In this document: positions 7,424 through 16,577 of the stretch, piece by piece
Layout of the letters: every line of letters begins with the position of its first letter
Position numbering within the stretch: position 1 is the first letter of the stretch
Source: Rhodospirillales bacterium
GTDB lineage: Bacteria > Pseudomonadota > Alphaproteobacteria > Acetobacterales > Acetobacteraceae
Direction of reading: 5' to 3'
Assembly (NCBI GenBank): GCA_017304945.1
Contig: JAFKLG010000113.1
Location: 1 to 34,508 of the forward strand
Length of the DNA: 34,508 bases
Program-made: the position numbers and the translations under genes
The notes under the pieces: model-generated
Told to the model about the DNA's origin: nothing
Databases searched by the model: none
Seen by the model: only the letters and a program-made list of their open reading frames with translations

Positions 7424-8712
7424 CAGTGCGCCACCGCGGCCGCCGCGGCCTCGTCGATCAGCCGGCCGGTGCGGAACCGGTCGAGGCCGAACGGGGCGGC
7501 GAGCGGGTGCGGCGTGCCGGCCGCGATCGTCGCCGCGAACACATGGCCGGAGCCGGGCGTCGCCTTGAACCCGCCGGTGCCCCAGCCGCAATTGACGAAC
7601 AGGCCGGGCACCGGGGTGGGGCCGACGATGGGCGAGCGGTCCGGCGTCACATCCACGATACCGCCCCAGCTCCGCAGCATGCGCAGCCGCCGGAAGCGGG
7701 GGAACAGTTCGCAGATGGCCTCCAGCGTATGGGCCGAGACGTGCAGCGCGCCCCGCTGCGCGTAGGAGGGGTAGATATCGGTGCCGCCGCCGATCACGAG
7801 CTCGCCCTTGTCCGACTGCGAGACATAGGCGTGCACGGTATTGGACATGACGACGCAGGGCATGACCGGCTTCACCGGCTCGCTGACCAGCGCCTGCAGC
7901 GGGAAGGATTCGAGCGGCATGCGCATGCCCGCCATGTCCATCAGGACGGAGGTATGCCCGGCCGCGACCACGCCGATGCGCGGCGCGGCGATCGGCCCGC
8001 GGGTGGTCTCCACTCCGGTGACGGCGCCGTTGCGGCCGCGCCGGATGGCGGTGACCTCGCAGGATTCGATGATGTCGACGCCCTGGGCGGAGGCGGCGCG
8101 GGCATAGGCCCAGGCGACCGCGTCGTGGCGGGCGACGCCGCCGCGGCGCTGCAGCGCGGCGCCGAGAACCGGGTGGCGGGCGTTGGGGGAGATGTCGAGC
8201 GGCGGGCAGAAGGCCTGGGCCTGCGCCGGGCTCAGCCACTCGTTGTCGATGCCGTTGAGCCGGTTCGCATGGACGTGCCGCTTGAGGCTGCGCACGTCAT
8301 GCTCGTCATGCGCCAGCATCATGACGCCCCGCGCCGAATACATGACGTTGTAGCCGAGTGCCTGGGACAGGGTTTCCCAGAGCTTGAGGGCATGTTCGTA
8401 GAGGGCGGCGCTCTCGTCCCACAGATAGTTGGAGCGGATGATGGTGGTGTTGCGGCCGGTGTTGCCGCCGCCGATCCAGCCCTTCTCGAGCACGGCCACC
8501 TTGCGGATCCCGTGTTCGGCGGCAAGGTAGTGGGCGGTGGCGAGGCCGTGGCCGCCGCCGCCCACGATGATCACGTCGTAGGCGGGCTGCGGGTCGGGGG
8601 AGCGCCATTGCGCGGGCCAGGGTTCCGCCGTCAGCGTGCGTCGGAGCAGCGACCAGACCGAGAAGGTCGCACCGGGAAAGCTCGCGCGCGCTGGGGTCTG
8701 ACGGTCGGACAT
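7423..8712 (-). CDS. soxB: Sarcosine oxidase beta subunit
   Basis: A 429-residue flavoprotein subunit carrying the sarcosine-oxidising FAD site. The dinucleotide-binding motif DVIIVGGGGHG lies at about 46-56. H196 in VARHDAVAW corresponds to the histidine that carries covalent FMN in the characterised enzymes. The C-terminal WGGIVDVTPDRSPIVGPTP and GWGTGGFKATPGSG motifs are typical of the DAO/SoxB family. It is first in the minus-strand sox operon. The start ATG at 8712 has no strong Shine-Dalgarno sequence (only CCGG just upstream). No glyA or purU, which often accompany sox genes, is adjacent. Confidence 0.96.
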   Translation of the reverse strand: MSDRQTPARASFPGATFSVWSLLRRTLTAEPWPAQWRSPDPQPAYDVIIVGGGGHGLATAHYLAAEHGIRKVAVLEKGWIGGGNTGRNTTIIRSNYLWDESAALYEHALKLWETLSQALGYNVMYSARGVMMLAHDEHDVRSLKRHVHANRLNGIDNEWLSPAQAQAFCPPLDISPNARHPVLGAALQRRGGVARHDAVAWAYARAASAQGVDIIESCEVTAIRRGRNGAVTGVETTRGPIAAPRIGVVAAGHTSVLMDMAGMRMPLESFPLQALVSEPVKPVMPCVVMSNTVHAYVSQSDKGELVIGGGTDIYPSYAQRGALHVSAHTLEAICELFPRFRRLRMLRSWGGIVDVTPDRSPIVGPTPVPGLFVNCGWGTGGFKATPGSGHVFAATIAAGTPHPLAAPFGLDRFRTGRLIDEAAAAAVAH

Positions 8713-9084
8713 CCGGCCGATGTTTGCCGTCGCCGTCCTGGGGGCGCAAGCCGCGGCGGGATCGTTACGCGGCCTGCCGGTGGGGCTGGGGCCGGCCGCG
8801 GAGAGGCGGCGGTCGGCCGTGGCGAATCGGTCGCGGACGCTTGACTCGCCTGAACCTCCCCACTAGGTTCCGCCGCCTCGGCCGACCCCAGGGTTCCTGA
8901 TGGGCGGTCGTCGTTCGCAGGCACAGACGCACGCGGCGCCGCTCCCCGGATCGGGGCAGCCTAGGCCGCCTGCTTCAAAGCACCCGCAGGCTGGGACGCG
9001 TCCCGAGCCCGGCGGGGTTCGCCTGTTGAGTGACGTCCGCGCGGGAATTGGCGGGTGGCCCGGACGGAGAAGAGAACGAGGTCC
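8713..9084. other. 372-base divergent intergenic region, soxB / rpsL
   Basis: There is no gene here. The rpsL promoter is at 8841-8869, leaving a transcribed leader of about 210 bases. The leader has short inverted repeats at 8944-8956 (CCCCGGATCGGGG) and 8993-9004 (GGGACGCGTCCC), and a 6-bp stem CCTGC/GCAGG near 8973-8991. I see no convincing promoter hexamers for soxB on the minus strand. Confidence 0.6.
8841..8869 (+). promoter_or_regulatory. Sigma-70 type promoter for the rpsL operon
   Basis: TTGACT (8841-8846), a 17-base spacer, and TAGGTT (8864-8869). The spacing is ideal and the -35 sequence is near-consensus in very GC-rich DNA, immediately upstream of a ribosomal operon on the same strand. 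The predicted start of transcription is near 8876. Confidence 0.65.
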
Positions 9085-9456
9085 ATGCCGACCATCAACC
9101 AGCTCATCGCCAAGGGGCGGGAGCCGCAGAAGACCCGGAACAAGGTTCCGGCCCTTCAAGGCTGCCCGCAGAAGCGTGGCGTCTGCACGCGCGTCTACAC
9201 CACCACGCCGAAGAAGCCGAACTCGGCGCTTCGTAAGGTGGCGAAGGTGCGTTTGACCAACGGCTACGAGGTGGTGAGCTACATCCCGGGCGAAGGGCAC
9301 AACCTGCAGGAGCACTCGGTGGTGCTGATCCGCGGTGGTCGTGTGAAGGACCTTCCGGGTGTTCGCTACCACATCCTGCGCGGCGTGCTGGACACCCAGG
9401 GCATCGCGAAGCGCCGTCAGCGTCGTTCGCTGTATGGCGCGAAGCGCCCGAAGTAA
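9085..9456 (+). CDS. rpsL: 30S ribosomal protein S12
   Basis: 123-residue S12, part of the decoding centre of the small subunit. The universal block TTTPKKPNSALRK (residues 40-51) carries K43 and K44, and GGRVKDLPG carries K88 and D89. Both streptomycin-associated lysines are the sensitive wild-type residues. The frame is open further upstream, but the ATG at 9085 gives the canonical MPTINQL start, with GAGAACGAGG before it. It heads the str-type operon, 12 bases before rpsG. Confidence 0.98.
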   Translation: MPTINQLIAKGREPQKTRNKVPALQGCPQKRGVCTRVYTTTPKKPNSALRKVAKVRLTNGYEVVSYIPGEGHNLQEHSVVLIRGGRVKDLPGVRYHILRGVLDTQGIAKRRQRRSLYGAKRPK

Positions 9457-9468
9457 GGAGAGCGAGCG

Positions 9469-9945
9469 ATGTCCCGCCGCCACCGCGCCGTCAAGCGCGA
9501 GATCCTGCCGGACGCGAAGTTCGGCGACATCGTCATCACGCGTTTCATGAACGTGCTGATGTACGATGGGAAGAAGTCCGCCGCCGAGGCGATCGTGTAC
9601 AACGCGCTCGATGTGATGAAGCGCCGCGGCGGCCAGCAGGCCGACCCGGTGCGGATGTTCCACGAGGCGCTGGACAACGTGAAGCCGGCGGTGGAAGTGC
9701 GGTCGCGCCGCGTCGGTGGCGCGACGTATCAGGTGCCGGTGGAAGTCCGGGCGGAGCGGCGCCAGGCGCTGGCGATCCGCTGGATCATCGACGCCGCGCG
9801 CAAGCGGGGCGAGCACACCATGGAAGAGCGGCTGTCCAACGAGTTGCTGGATGCCGTGAACAATCGCGGTTCCGCGGTGAAGAAGCGCGAAGACACGCAC
9901 CGGATGGCCGAGGCCAACAAGGCGTTCAGCCATTACCGCTGGTGA
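9469..9945 (+). CDS. rpsG: 30S ribosomal protein S7
   Basis: 158-residue S7, the primary assembly protein of the 3' domain of 16S rRNA and part of the head of the small subunit. It has the canonical N-terminus MSRRHRAVKRE and the conserved RSRRVGGATYQVPVEV segment (about 78-93). A strong Shine-Dalgarno sequence (AAGGAGAG) precedes the ATG. In other bacteria S7 represses its own operon by binding the leader between rpsL and rpsG; here that gap is only 12 bases. The usual next gene, fusA, is absent, and tuf follows after 114 bases. Confidence 0.98.
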   Translation: MSRRHRAVKREILPDAKFGDIVITRFMNVLMYDGKKSAAEAIVYNALDVMKRRGGQQADPVRMFHEALDNVKPAVEVRSRRVGGATYQVPVEVRAERRQALAIRWIIDAARKRGEHTMEERLSNELLDAVNNRGSAVKKREDTHRMAEANKAFSHYRW

Positions 9946-9957
9946 GCGGACGCTGGT

Positions 9958-9987
9958 AACCGGGCGCTGACGAACCGGGCGCTGACG
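9958..9987. repeat. Perfect 15-bp tandem duplication in the rpsG-tuf gap
   Basis: AACCGGGCGCTGACG occurs twice in direct succession (9958-9972 and 9973-9987), 12 bases after the rpsG stop. It lies where fusA is normally found. It could be a rearrangement scar or simple slippage. Confidence 0.9.
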
Positions 9988-10059
9988 ACAGGCAGCCCTG
10001 ACGACGGACGTAATTAGACCCCGGGCGGACCCTGCCGGGACTCAACGGAGAACACGACG

Positions 10060-11250
<1,191 letters not shown>

Positions 11251-11263
11251 TTTTGACCGCGGC

Positions 11264-11307
11264 GCCGGCGCCCTGCCCAGGGTGAGTTGTCTGGGCGGGG
11301 CGCCGGC
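11264..11307 (+). promoter_or_regulatory. Strong hairpin between tuf and rpsJ
   Basis: Arms 11264-11280 and 11291-11307 pair over 17 bp with a single G-U wobble, around a 10-base loop (ggtgagttgt). Only a weak T run follows (cgtcgttt), so it is not a classical terminator. It sits 33 bases before the rpsJ start and could be an attenuator, an RNA-processing or stability element, or the S10-operon leader control site. Confidence 0.7.
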
Positions 11308-11340
11308 CGTCGTTTCGGCGGGAAGATGTAAGAGCGAACG

Positions 11341-11649
11341 ATGGACAACCAGAATATCCGCATCCGGCTGAAGGCCTACGATCACCGCGTGCTGGACAAC
11401 AGCACGAAGGAGATCGTGAACACGGCCAAGCGCACGGGTGCGCGGGTTCGCGGACCGATCCCGCTGCCGACCCATATCGAGCGTTTCACCGTGAACCGCT
11501 CCCCGCATGTCGACAAGAAGAGCCGCGAGCAGTTCGAGATGCGCACGCATCGCCGGCTGCTCGACATCGTCGAGCCGACGCCGCAAACCGTGGACGCGCT
11601 GATGAAGCTCGACCTGGCGGCCGGCGTGGACGTCGAGATCAAGATCTGA
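11341..11649 (+). CDS. rpsJ: 30S ribosomal protein S10 (NusE)
   Basis: 102-residue S10, a small-subunit head protein that also acts as NusE in antitermination. It has the family IRIRLKAYDHRVLD N-terminus, an IPLPTHIERFTVNRSPHVDKKSREQFE-type central loop, and LDIVEPTPQTVDALMKLDL near the end. First gene of the S10 set, 90 bases after tuf and 25 bases before rplC. In E. coli this operon is controlled by L4 acting on the leader; here the hairpin at 11264-11307 is the only visible candidate element. Confidence 0.98.
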   Translation: MDNQNIRIRLKAYDHRVLDNSTKEIVNTAKRTGARVRGPIPLPTHIERFTVNRSPHVDKKSREQFEMRTHRRLLDIVEPTPQTVDALMKLDLAAGVDVEIKI

Positions 11650-11674
11650 GGCCGGGGGTTCGGAGAAACACGCC

Positions 11675-12379
11675 ATGCGCACCGGATTGCTCGCCAAGAA
11701 GCTGGGGATGACCCGGCTGTTCAAGGATGACGGCACCCACGTGCCGGTCACCGTGCTGCATCTCGACCAGGTGCAGGTGGTCGCTGCCCGCACCGAGGAG
11801 ACCGACGGCTACACCGCGGTCCAGTTGGGCTGGGGCCGCGCCAAGGTGAAGAACGTCTCGCAGCCGAACCGCGGCCACTTCGCGAAGGCGAAGGTGGAGC
11901 CGAAGGCGAAGATGGTGGAGTTCCGGGTCGCGGCGGATGCGCTGCTGGAGCCGGGTGCCACGCTTTCGGCGGCGCATTTCGCGGTCGGGCAGAAGGTGGA
12001 TGTCTGCGGCACCTCGAAGGGCAAGGGGTTCGCCGGCGGCATGAAGCGCTGGAACTTCGCCGGTCTCGAGGCGAGCCACGGCGTGTCGATCAGCCATCGC
12101 AGCCTGGGCTCCACGGGCAACCGGCAGGATCCCGGCAAGACCTTCAAGAACAAGAAGATGGCCGGTCATCTCGGCGTCGAGCGGATCACCACCCTCAATC
12201 TCGAGGTGGCCGCGGTCGATGCGGAGCGCGGCCTGCTGATGATCAAGGGCGCCGTGCCCGGCGCGAAGAACGGCTGGGTGCTGGTGCGCGATGCGGTGAA
12301 GCGGGCTCGCCCGGCGGATGCGCCCTATCCGGCCGCGCTGGTCGAGGCGCCGGCCGACGCGAACGCGACGGCGGGCTGA
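11675..12379 (+). CDS. rplC: 50S ribosomal protein L3
   Basis: 234-residue L3, an early assembly protein that reaches the peptidyl transferase centre through its extended loop. The loop is recognisable around residues 125-170 (GSTGNRQDPGKTF and FKNKKMAGHLG). The N-terminus MRTGLLAKKLGMTRLF is canonical. It is about 25 residues longer than E. coli L3, mostly an Ala-rich C-terminal tail. It lies in the S10 gene set, 11 bases before rplD. Confidence 0.97.
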   Translation: MRTGLLAKKLGMTRLFKDDGTHVPVTVLHLDQVQVVAARTEETDGYTAVQLGWGRAKVKNVSQPNRGHFAKAKVEPKAKMVEFRVAADALLEPGATLSAAHFAVGQKVDVCGTSKGKGFAGGMKRWNFAGLEASHGVSISHRSLGSTGNRQDPGKTFKNKKMAGHLGVERITTLNLEVAAVDAERGLLMIKGAVPGAKNGWVLVRDAVKRARPADAPYPAALVEAPADANATAG

Positions 12380-12390
12380 GGACGAGGTCG

Positions 12391-13038
12391 ATGCAGATCG
12401 AGATCACCACCCTGGACAAGGGTTCGGCCGGCAGCGCGGAGCTGCCGGACGAGTTTTTCGCGGCGACGCCGCGTGCCGACGTGATGGCGCGCGTGGTGCA
12501 TTGGCAGCTCGCCAGGCGCCGGGGCGGCACGCACAAGGTGAAGGGGATGGCGGAAGTCTCCGGCACCACGAAGAAGCCGTACAAGCAGAAGGGCACCGGC
12601 AACGCCCGTCAGGGCAGCCTGCGCGCGCCGCAGTTCCGCACCGGCGGCGTGGTGCACGGGCCGGTCGTGCGCTCGCACGAGTACAACCTGAACAAGAAGG
12701 TCCGCCGCCTCGGGCTGATCTCGGCGCTGTCGCAGAAGGCGGCCGAGGGCAAGCTCGTGGTGCTGGATGCGGCGTCGGGCGCGACCAAGACGGCCGAGCT
12801 GGCGAAGAAGGTGAAGGCGCTGGGCTGGAAGTCGGCGCTGATCGTGGACGGCGCGGTGGACGCGGGCTTCCTGCGGGCGGCGCGCAACATCCCCGGCCTC
12901 GACGTGCTGCCCACCATCGGCGCCAACGTCTACGACATCCTCAACCACGACGTGCTGGCGATCACCACGGCCGGCGTCGAAGGGCTGAAGCAGCGGCTGA
13001 ACGGCGTTGCTCCGGCCGCGGCAGGAGAGGCGGCATGA
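12391..13038 (+). CDS. rplD: 50S ribosomal protein L4
   Basis: 215-residue L4, which lines the exit tunnel and in E. coli also represses the S10 operon. The tunnel loop KPYKQKGTGNARQGSLRAPQ lies at residues 51-70, followed by FRTGGVVHGP. Its stop overlaps the rplW start (ATGA), so the two are translationally coupled. The extension after residue 205 is Ala-rich and probably disordered. Confidence 0.97.
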   Translation: MQIEITTLDKGSAGSAELPDEFFAATPRADVMARVVHWQLARRRGGTHKVKGMAEVSGTTKKPYKQKGTGNARQGSLRAPQFRTGGVVHGPVVRSHEYNLNKKVRRLGLISALSQKAAEGKLVVLDAASGATKTAELAKKVKALGWKSALIVDGAVDAGFLRAARNIPGLDVLPTIGANVYDILNHDVLAITTAGVEGLKQRLNGVAPAAAGEAA

Positions 13039-13370
13039 GCGAGACGGAAAAGGCGCCGAAGCGGCAGAAGCAGTTGTCGCGCGAGGCGATGTACCAGGTC
13101 ATCCGCGCGCCGCTGATCACCGAGAAGGCGACCACGATCTCCGAGAACGGCCAGTTCGGCTTCAAGGTGGCGATCGACGCCACCAAGCCGGAGATCAAGG
13201 CCGCGGTCGAGGGCCTGTTCGGCGTGAAGGTGCTGGGCGTGAACACGCTCGTGCAGAAGGGCAAGACCAAGCGGTTCAAGGGTCGGCCCGGCCAGCGCTC
13301 GGACGTGAAGAAGGCCTATGTGCGCCTGGCCGAGGGCCAGAGCATCGATTTCACCACTGGCCTGTCGTAA
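13035..13370 (+). CDS. rplW: 50S ribosomal protein L23
   Basis: 111-residue L23, which sits at the tunnel exit and docks trigger factor and SRP. The start ATG at 13035 overlaps the end of rplD by four bases, with GGAGAGG upstream. The core runs from YQVIRAPLITEKAT to TKRFKGRPGQRSDVKKAYV. There is a short Lys-rich N-terminal extension (about 17 residues) before the conserved core. A longer same-frame extension upstream overlaps rplD and is rejected. Confidence 0.96.
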   Translation: MSETEKAPKRQKQLSREAMYQVIRAPLITEKATTISENGQFGFKVAIDATKPEIKAAVEGLFGVKVLGVNTLVQKGKTKRFKGRPGQRSDVKKAYVRLAEGQSIDFTTGLS

Positions 13371-13382
13371 GGCGCGCGGACA

Positions 13383-14213
13383 ATGGCACTGAGGCAATTC
13401 AACCCGGTCACGGCGAGCCTGCGCGGCACCGTGCTGATCGACCGCAGCGAGCTGTGGAAGGGCAAGCCGGTCAAGGCGCTGACCGAGGGCAAGCACTCCA
13501 CCGGCGGGCGCAACAACCACGGCCGGATCACCAGCCGGTTCCGTGGCGGCGGACACAAGCAGTCCTACCGCTACGTCGACTTCAAGCGGCGCAAGTTCGA
13601 CGTGCCGGCGACGGTGGAGCGGCTGGAATACGATCCGAACCGCACCGCGTTCATCGCGTTGATCAAGTACGCGGACGGCGAGCTGGCGTATATCCTGGCG
13701 CCGCAGCGGCTGAAGGTCGGCGACACGGTGGTGGCCGGCGCGCGGGCCGACATCAAGCCGGGCAACGCGATGCCGCTGGCGGCGATCCCGGTCGGCACGA
13801 TCGTGCACAACATCGAGCTGAAGCAGGGCGCCGGCGGCAAGGTCGCCCGCTCCGCCGGGACCTACGCGCAGCTGGTCGGCAAGGATGCCGGCTACGCGCA
13901 GATCAAGCTGATGTCCGGTGAGCTCCGGGTGGTGCGCGCCGAGTGCATGGCGAGCATCGGCGCGGTCTCGAACCCGGACAACATGAACCAGAAGATCGGC
14001 AAGGCCGGTCGCATGCGCTGGTTGGGGTTCCGCCCGCACAACCGTGGCGTGGTGATGAACCCGGTCGACCATCCGCTGGGCGGTGGCGAAGGCCGCAGCT
14101 CCGGTGGCCGTCACCCGGTGACGCCGTGGGGCAAGCCCACCAAGGGTGCGAAGACGCGCAGCAACAAGCGGACGGACAAGCTGATCATCCGCCGCCGGAA
14201 CAAGGGCAAGTAA
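13383..14213 (+). CDS. rplB: 50S ribosomal protein L2
   Basis: 276-residue L2, one of the most conserved large-subunit proteins, needed for subunit association and peptidyl transfer. It has GGRNNHGRITSRFRGGGHK (about 41-59), and the C-terminal HPLGGGEGRSSGGRHPVTPWG block contains the conserved histidine corresponding to E. coli H229. The start is 12 bases after rplW, and the stop is one base before rpsS. Confidence 0.98.
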   Translation: MALRQFNPVTASLRGTVLIDRSELWKGKPVKALTEGKHSTGGRNNHGRITSRFRGGGHKQSYRYVDFKRRKFDVPATVERLEYDPNRTAFIALIKYADGELAYILAPQRLKVGDTVVAGARADIKPGNAMPLAAIPVGTIVHNIELKQGAGGKVARSAGTYAQLVGKDAGYAQIKLMSGELRVVRAECMASIGAVSNPDNMNQKIGKAGRMRWLGFRPHNRGVVMNPVDHPLGGGEGRSSGGRHPVTPWGKPTKGAKTRSNKRTDKLIIRRRNKGK

Positions 14214-14214
14214 G

Positions 14215-14493
14215 ATGGCGCGTTCCGTCTGGAAGGGACCGTTCGTCGACGGTTATCTGCTGAACAAGGCCGACACTGCGCGCGCCTCGGGCCGCAACGA
14301 GATCATCAAGATCTGGTCGCGTCGCTCGACGATCCTGCCGCAGTTCGTGGGCCTGACCTTCGGCGTCTACAACGGCCACAAGTTCCTGCCGGTGCAGGTG
14401 AACGAGAACATGGTGGGCCACAAGTTCGGCGAATTCTCGCCGACGCGGACCTTCACGGGTCACGCGGCCGACAAGAAGGCGAAGCGGGGCTGA
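14215..14493 (+). CDS. rpsS: 30S ribosomal protein S19
   Basis: 92-residue S19 of the small-subunit head, complexed with S13. It has the N-terminal MARSVWKGPFVDGYL and the signature YNGHKFLPVQVNENMVGHKFGEFSPTR typical of the family, split here across residues about 52-78. It is separated from both rplB and rplV by a single base, so translation is coupled. Confidence 0.98.
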   Translation: MARSVWKGPFVDGYLLNKADTARASGRNEIIKIWSRRSTILPQFVGLTFGVYNGHKFLPVQVNENMVGHKFGEFSPTRTFTGHAADKKAKRG

Positions 14494-14494
14494 G

Positions 14495-14884
14495 ATGAGC
14501 AAGCCTAACCATCCGCGGGGGCTCGCGGACAACGAGGCGCAGGCGATCGTCAGCAACATCCGGGTCAGCCCGCGCAAGCTGAACCTGGTGGCCGGGCTGA
14601 TCCGCAACCTGCCCGCGCAGCAGGCGGTCGCGACGCTGACCTTCAGCAAGCGGCGCATCGCGCAGCAGGTGAAGAAGGCGCTCGAGAGCGCCATCGCCAA
14701 TGCCGAGAACAACCACCAGCTCGACGTCGACCGCCTGGTCGTGTCGCGCGCCGAGGTGGGCCGCTCGGTGGTGATGCGTCGCTTCCACGCGCGCGGCCGC
14801 GGTCGCGCGGCCCGGGTGGAGAAGTGGTTCAGCCACCTGAAGATCGTCGTCACCGAACGCGCCCAGGAATCGGAGGCCGCATAA
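14495..14884 (+). CDS. rplV: 50S ribosomal protein L22
   Basis: 129-residue L22, whose beta-hairpin lines the exit tunnel. The conserved N-terminal helix region (VSPRKLNLVAGLIRN) and hairpin tip (VVMRRFHARGRGRAARV) are present. It is slightly longer than E. coli L22 (110) because of short N- and C-terminal extensions. The TAA stop overlaps the rpsC ATG by one base (TAATG). Confidence 0.97.
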   Translation: MSKPNHPRGLADNEAQAIVSNIRVSPRKLNLVAGLIRNLPAQQAVATLTFSKRRIAQQVKKALESAIANAENNHQLDVDRLVVSRAEVGRSVVMRRFHARGRGRAARVEKWFSHLKIVVTERAQESEAA

Positions 14885-15561
14885 TGGGTCACAAAGTCAA
14901 TCCGATCGGGCTCCGGCTCGGCATCAACCGCACCTGGGACAGCCGCTGGTTCGCCGGCAACGACTATTCCAAGCTGCTGCACGACGACCTGAAGTTGCGC
15001 GCGCACCTGCAGAAGAAGCTGCGTGGCGCGGGCGTGTCGCGGGTGGTGATCGAGCGCCCGGCGAAAAAGCCGCGGGTGACGATCTATGCGGCGCGGCCGG
15101 GCGTGGTGATCGGCAAGAAGGGCCAGGACATCGAGGTCCTGAAGAAGGATCTGACGAAGATGGCCAAGGCGGAAGTCGCCTTGAACATCGTCGAGATCCG
15201 CAAGCCCGAGATCGACGCGACGCTGGTGGCCGAAAACATCGCCCAGCAGCTCGAGCGTCGCGTGGCGTTCCGCCGGGCGATGAAGCGCGCGGTGCAGTCG
15301 GCGATGCGGCTGGGCGCGCAGGGCATCCGGATCAACTGCGGCGGCCGGCTGGGCGGCGCGGAGATCGCGCGGGTGGAGTGGTATCGCGAAGGTCGCGTGC
15401 CGCTGCACACGCTGCGCGCGGATATCGATTTCGGCATTGCGACCGCGAAGACGACCTATGGCACCTGCGGCGTGAAGGTCTGGGTGTTCAAGGGCGAGAT
15501 CCTGGCGCATGACCCGATGGCGCAGGATCGCCGCGCGGCCGAACAGGCGCCGCAGCGGTAA
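14884..15561 (+). CDS. rpsC: 30S ribosomal protein S3
   Basis: 225-residue S3 at the mRNA entry channel. It has the canonical MGHKVNPIGLRLG start, and a KH domain with GKKG at 77-80 (VVIGKKGQDIEVL). The C-terminal domain includes GAEIARVEWYREGRVPLHTLRADIDFG in the expected place. The start at 14884 is set by the one-base overlap with rplV; an upstream in-frame extension lies inside rplV and is rejected. Confidence 0.98.
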   Translation: MGHKVNPIGLRLGINRTWDSRWFAGNDYSKLLHDDLKLRAHLQKKLRGAGVSRVVIERPAKKPRVTIYAARPGVVIGKKGQDIEVLKKDLTKMAKAEVALNIVEIRKPEIDATLVAENIAQQLERRVAFRRAMKRAVQSAMRLGAQGIRINCGGRLGGAEIARVEWYREGRVPLHTLRADIDFGIATAKTTYGTCGVKVWVFKGEILAHDPMAQDRRAAEQAPQR

Positions 15562-15589
15562 ATGACGCGGTAAACGAGGCGTAAGAGAC

Positions 15590-16006
15590 ATGCTGTCACC
15601 AAAGCGCACCAAGTACCGCAAGCAGCACAAGGGTCGCATCCACGGCGTCGCCAAGGGTGGGACCACGCTGAACTTCGGGACCTATGGGCTGAAGGCGCTC
15701 GAGCCGGAGCGGATCACCGCGCGGCAGATCGAGTCCGCCCGACGTGCGATCACGCGCGCCATGCGCCGTGCCGGTCGCGTGTGGATCCGGATCTTCCCGG
15801 ACGTGCCGGTGTCGACCAAGCCGGCGGAAGTCCGCATGGGCTCCGGCAAGGGCTCGCCCGAGTTCTGGGTGGCCCGCGTGGCCCCGGGTCGGATCATGTT
15901 CGAGATCGACGGCGTGTCGCCGGAGCTGGCGCGCGACGCGCTGGCGCTGGGTGCGGCGAAGCTGCCGATCAAGACGAAGTTCATCGCCCGTGTGGGGGAT
16001 GCCTGA
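15590..16006 (+). CDS. rplP: 50S ribosomal protein L16
   Basis: 138-residue L16 at the A-site/central protuberance of the large subunit. It has the canonical MLSPKRTKYRKQHKGR N-terminus, and RIFPDVPVSTKPAEVRMGSG (about 67-86), which includes the family's conserved KP/RMG block. It follows rpsC after 28 bases and is one base from rpmC. Confidence 0.98.
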   Translation: MLSPKRTKYRKQHKGRIHGVAKGGTTLNFGTYGLKALEPERITARQIESARRAITRAMRRAGRVWIRIFPDVPVSTKPAEVRMGSGKGSPEFWVARVAPGRIMFEIDGVSPELARDALALGAAKLPIKTKFIARVGDA

Positions 16007-16007
16007 G

Positions 16008-16235
16008 ATGGCGAAGACGGCCCTGAGCAAGGCGAGCGACGTGCGGGCGAAGACGCCGGACGAGCTTGCGACCACGCTGCTGGATCTGCGCAAGGAGCAG
16101 TTCAACCTGCGCTTCCAGCGGGCCACCGGCCAACAGGAAGGTGTCGGGCGGGTGAAGCAGGTGCGGCGCGAGATCGCGCGGGTGAAGACCATTCTCGCGG
16201 AGAAGCAACGCGCTTCGTCCGCGAGCCAGGCGTAA
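16008..16235 (+). CDS. rpmC: 50S ribosomal protein L29
   Basis: 75-residue, mainly helical L29 near the tunnel exit beside L23. The core DELATTLLDLRKEQFNLRFQ and the RVKQVRREIARVKTIL helix match the family. The ATG at 16008 comes one base after the rplP stop; a longer open frame upstream lies within rplP and is rejected. rpsQ starts 12 bases later. Confidence 0.95.
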   Translation: MAKTALSKASDVRAKTPDELATTLLDLRKEQFNLRFQRATGQQEGVGRVKQVRREIARVKTILAEKQRASSASQA

Positions 16236-16247
16236 GGAGAGAGGGCG

Positions 16248-16565
16248 ATGCCGAGGCGCGTCCTGACCGGCCGGGTGGTGAGCGACAAGATGGACAAGAC
16301 CGTGACGGTGCTTGTCGAGCGTCGCGTCATGCATCCGCTGTACAAGAAGTTCATCCGCCGCTCGAAGAAGTACGCCGCACATGACGAGGCGAACCTCTGC
16401 AAGGTGGGCGACACGGTGCGCATCATCGAGTGCCCGCCGATCAGCAAGCGGAAGACGTGGATGCTGATCGAGCGGAACGGCGAGATCGTGGGCAGCGCGG
16501 ATGCGGATGCGGTGGCGCTCGCCGAGGCGCATCCCGCGCCGCCGGCCCCGGCACCGTCGGTCTGA
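16248..16565 (+). CDS. rpsQ: 30S ribosomal protein S17
   Basis: 105-residue S17, an early 16S rRNA-binding OB-fold protein. The core MPRRVLTGRVVSDKMDKTV and the KKYAAHDEANLCKVGD region are typical. The normal length is about 80-90 residues; the extra C-terminal 20-25 residues are Ala/Pro-rich (AEAHPAPPAPAPSV) and probably disordered. The Shine-Dalgarno sequence AAGGAGAG lies before the ATG. Confidence 0.96.
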   Translation: MPRRVLTGRVVSDKMDKTVTVLVERRVMHPLYKKFIRRSKKYAAHDEANLCKVGDTVRIIECPPISKRKTWMLIERNGEIVGSADADAVALAEAHPAPPAPAPSV

Positions 16566-16577
16566 GGGAGGCATCCG

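Noticed and set aside
7426..8844. 472-codon plus-strand frame over soxB
   Set aside because: Antisense shadow of a clearly recognised SoxB; low-complexity translation.
11251..11340. tuf-rpsJ hairpin as a standard rho-independent terminator
   Set aside because: The stem is strong, but the following bases lack a continuous T tract; kept as an unassigned regulatory hairpin.
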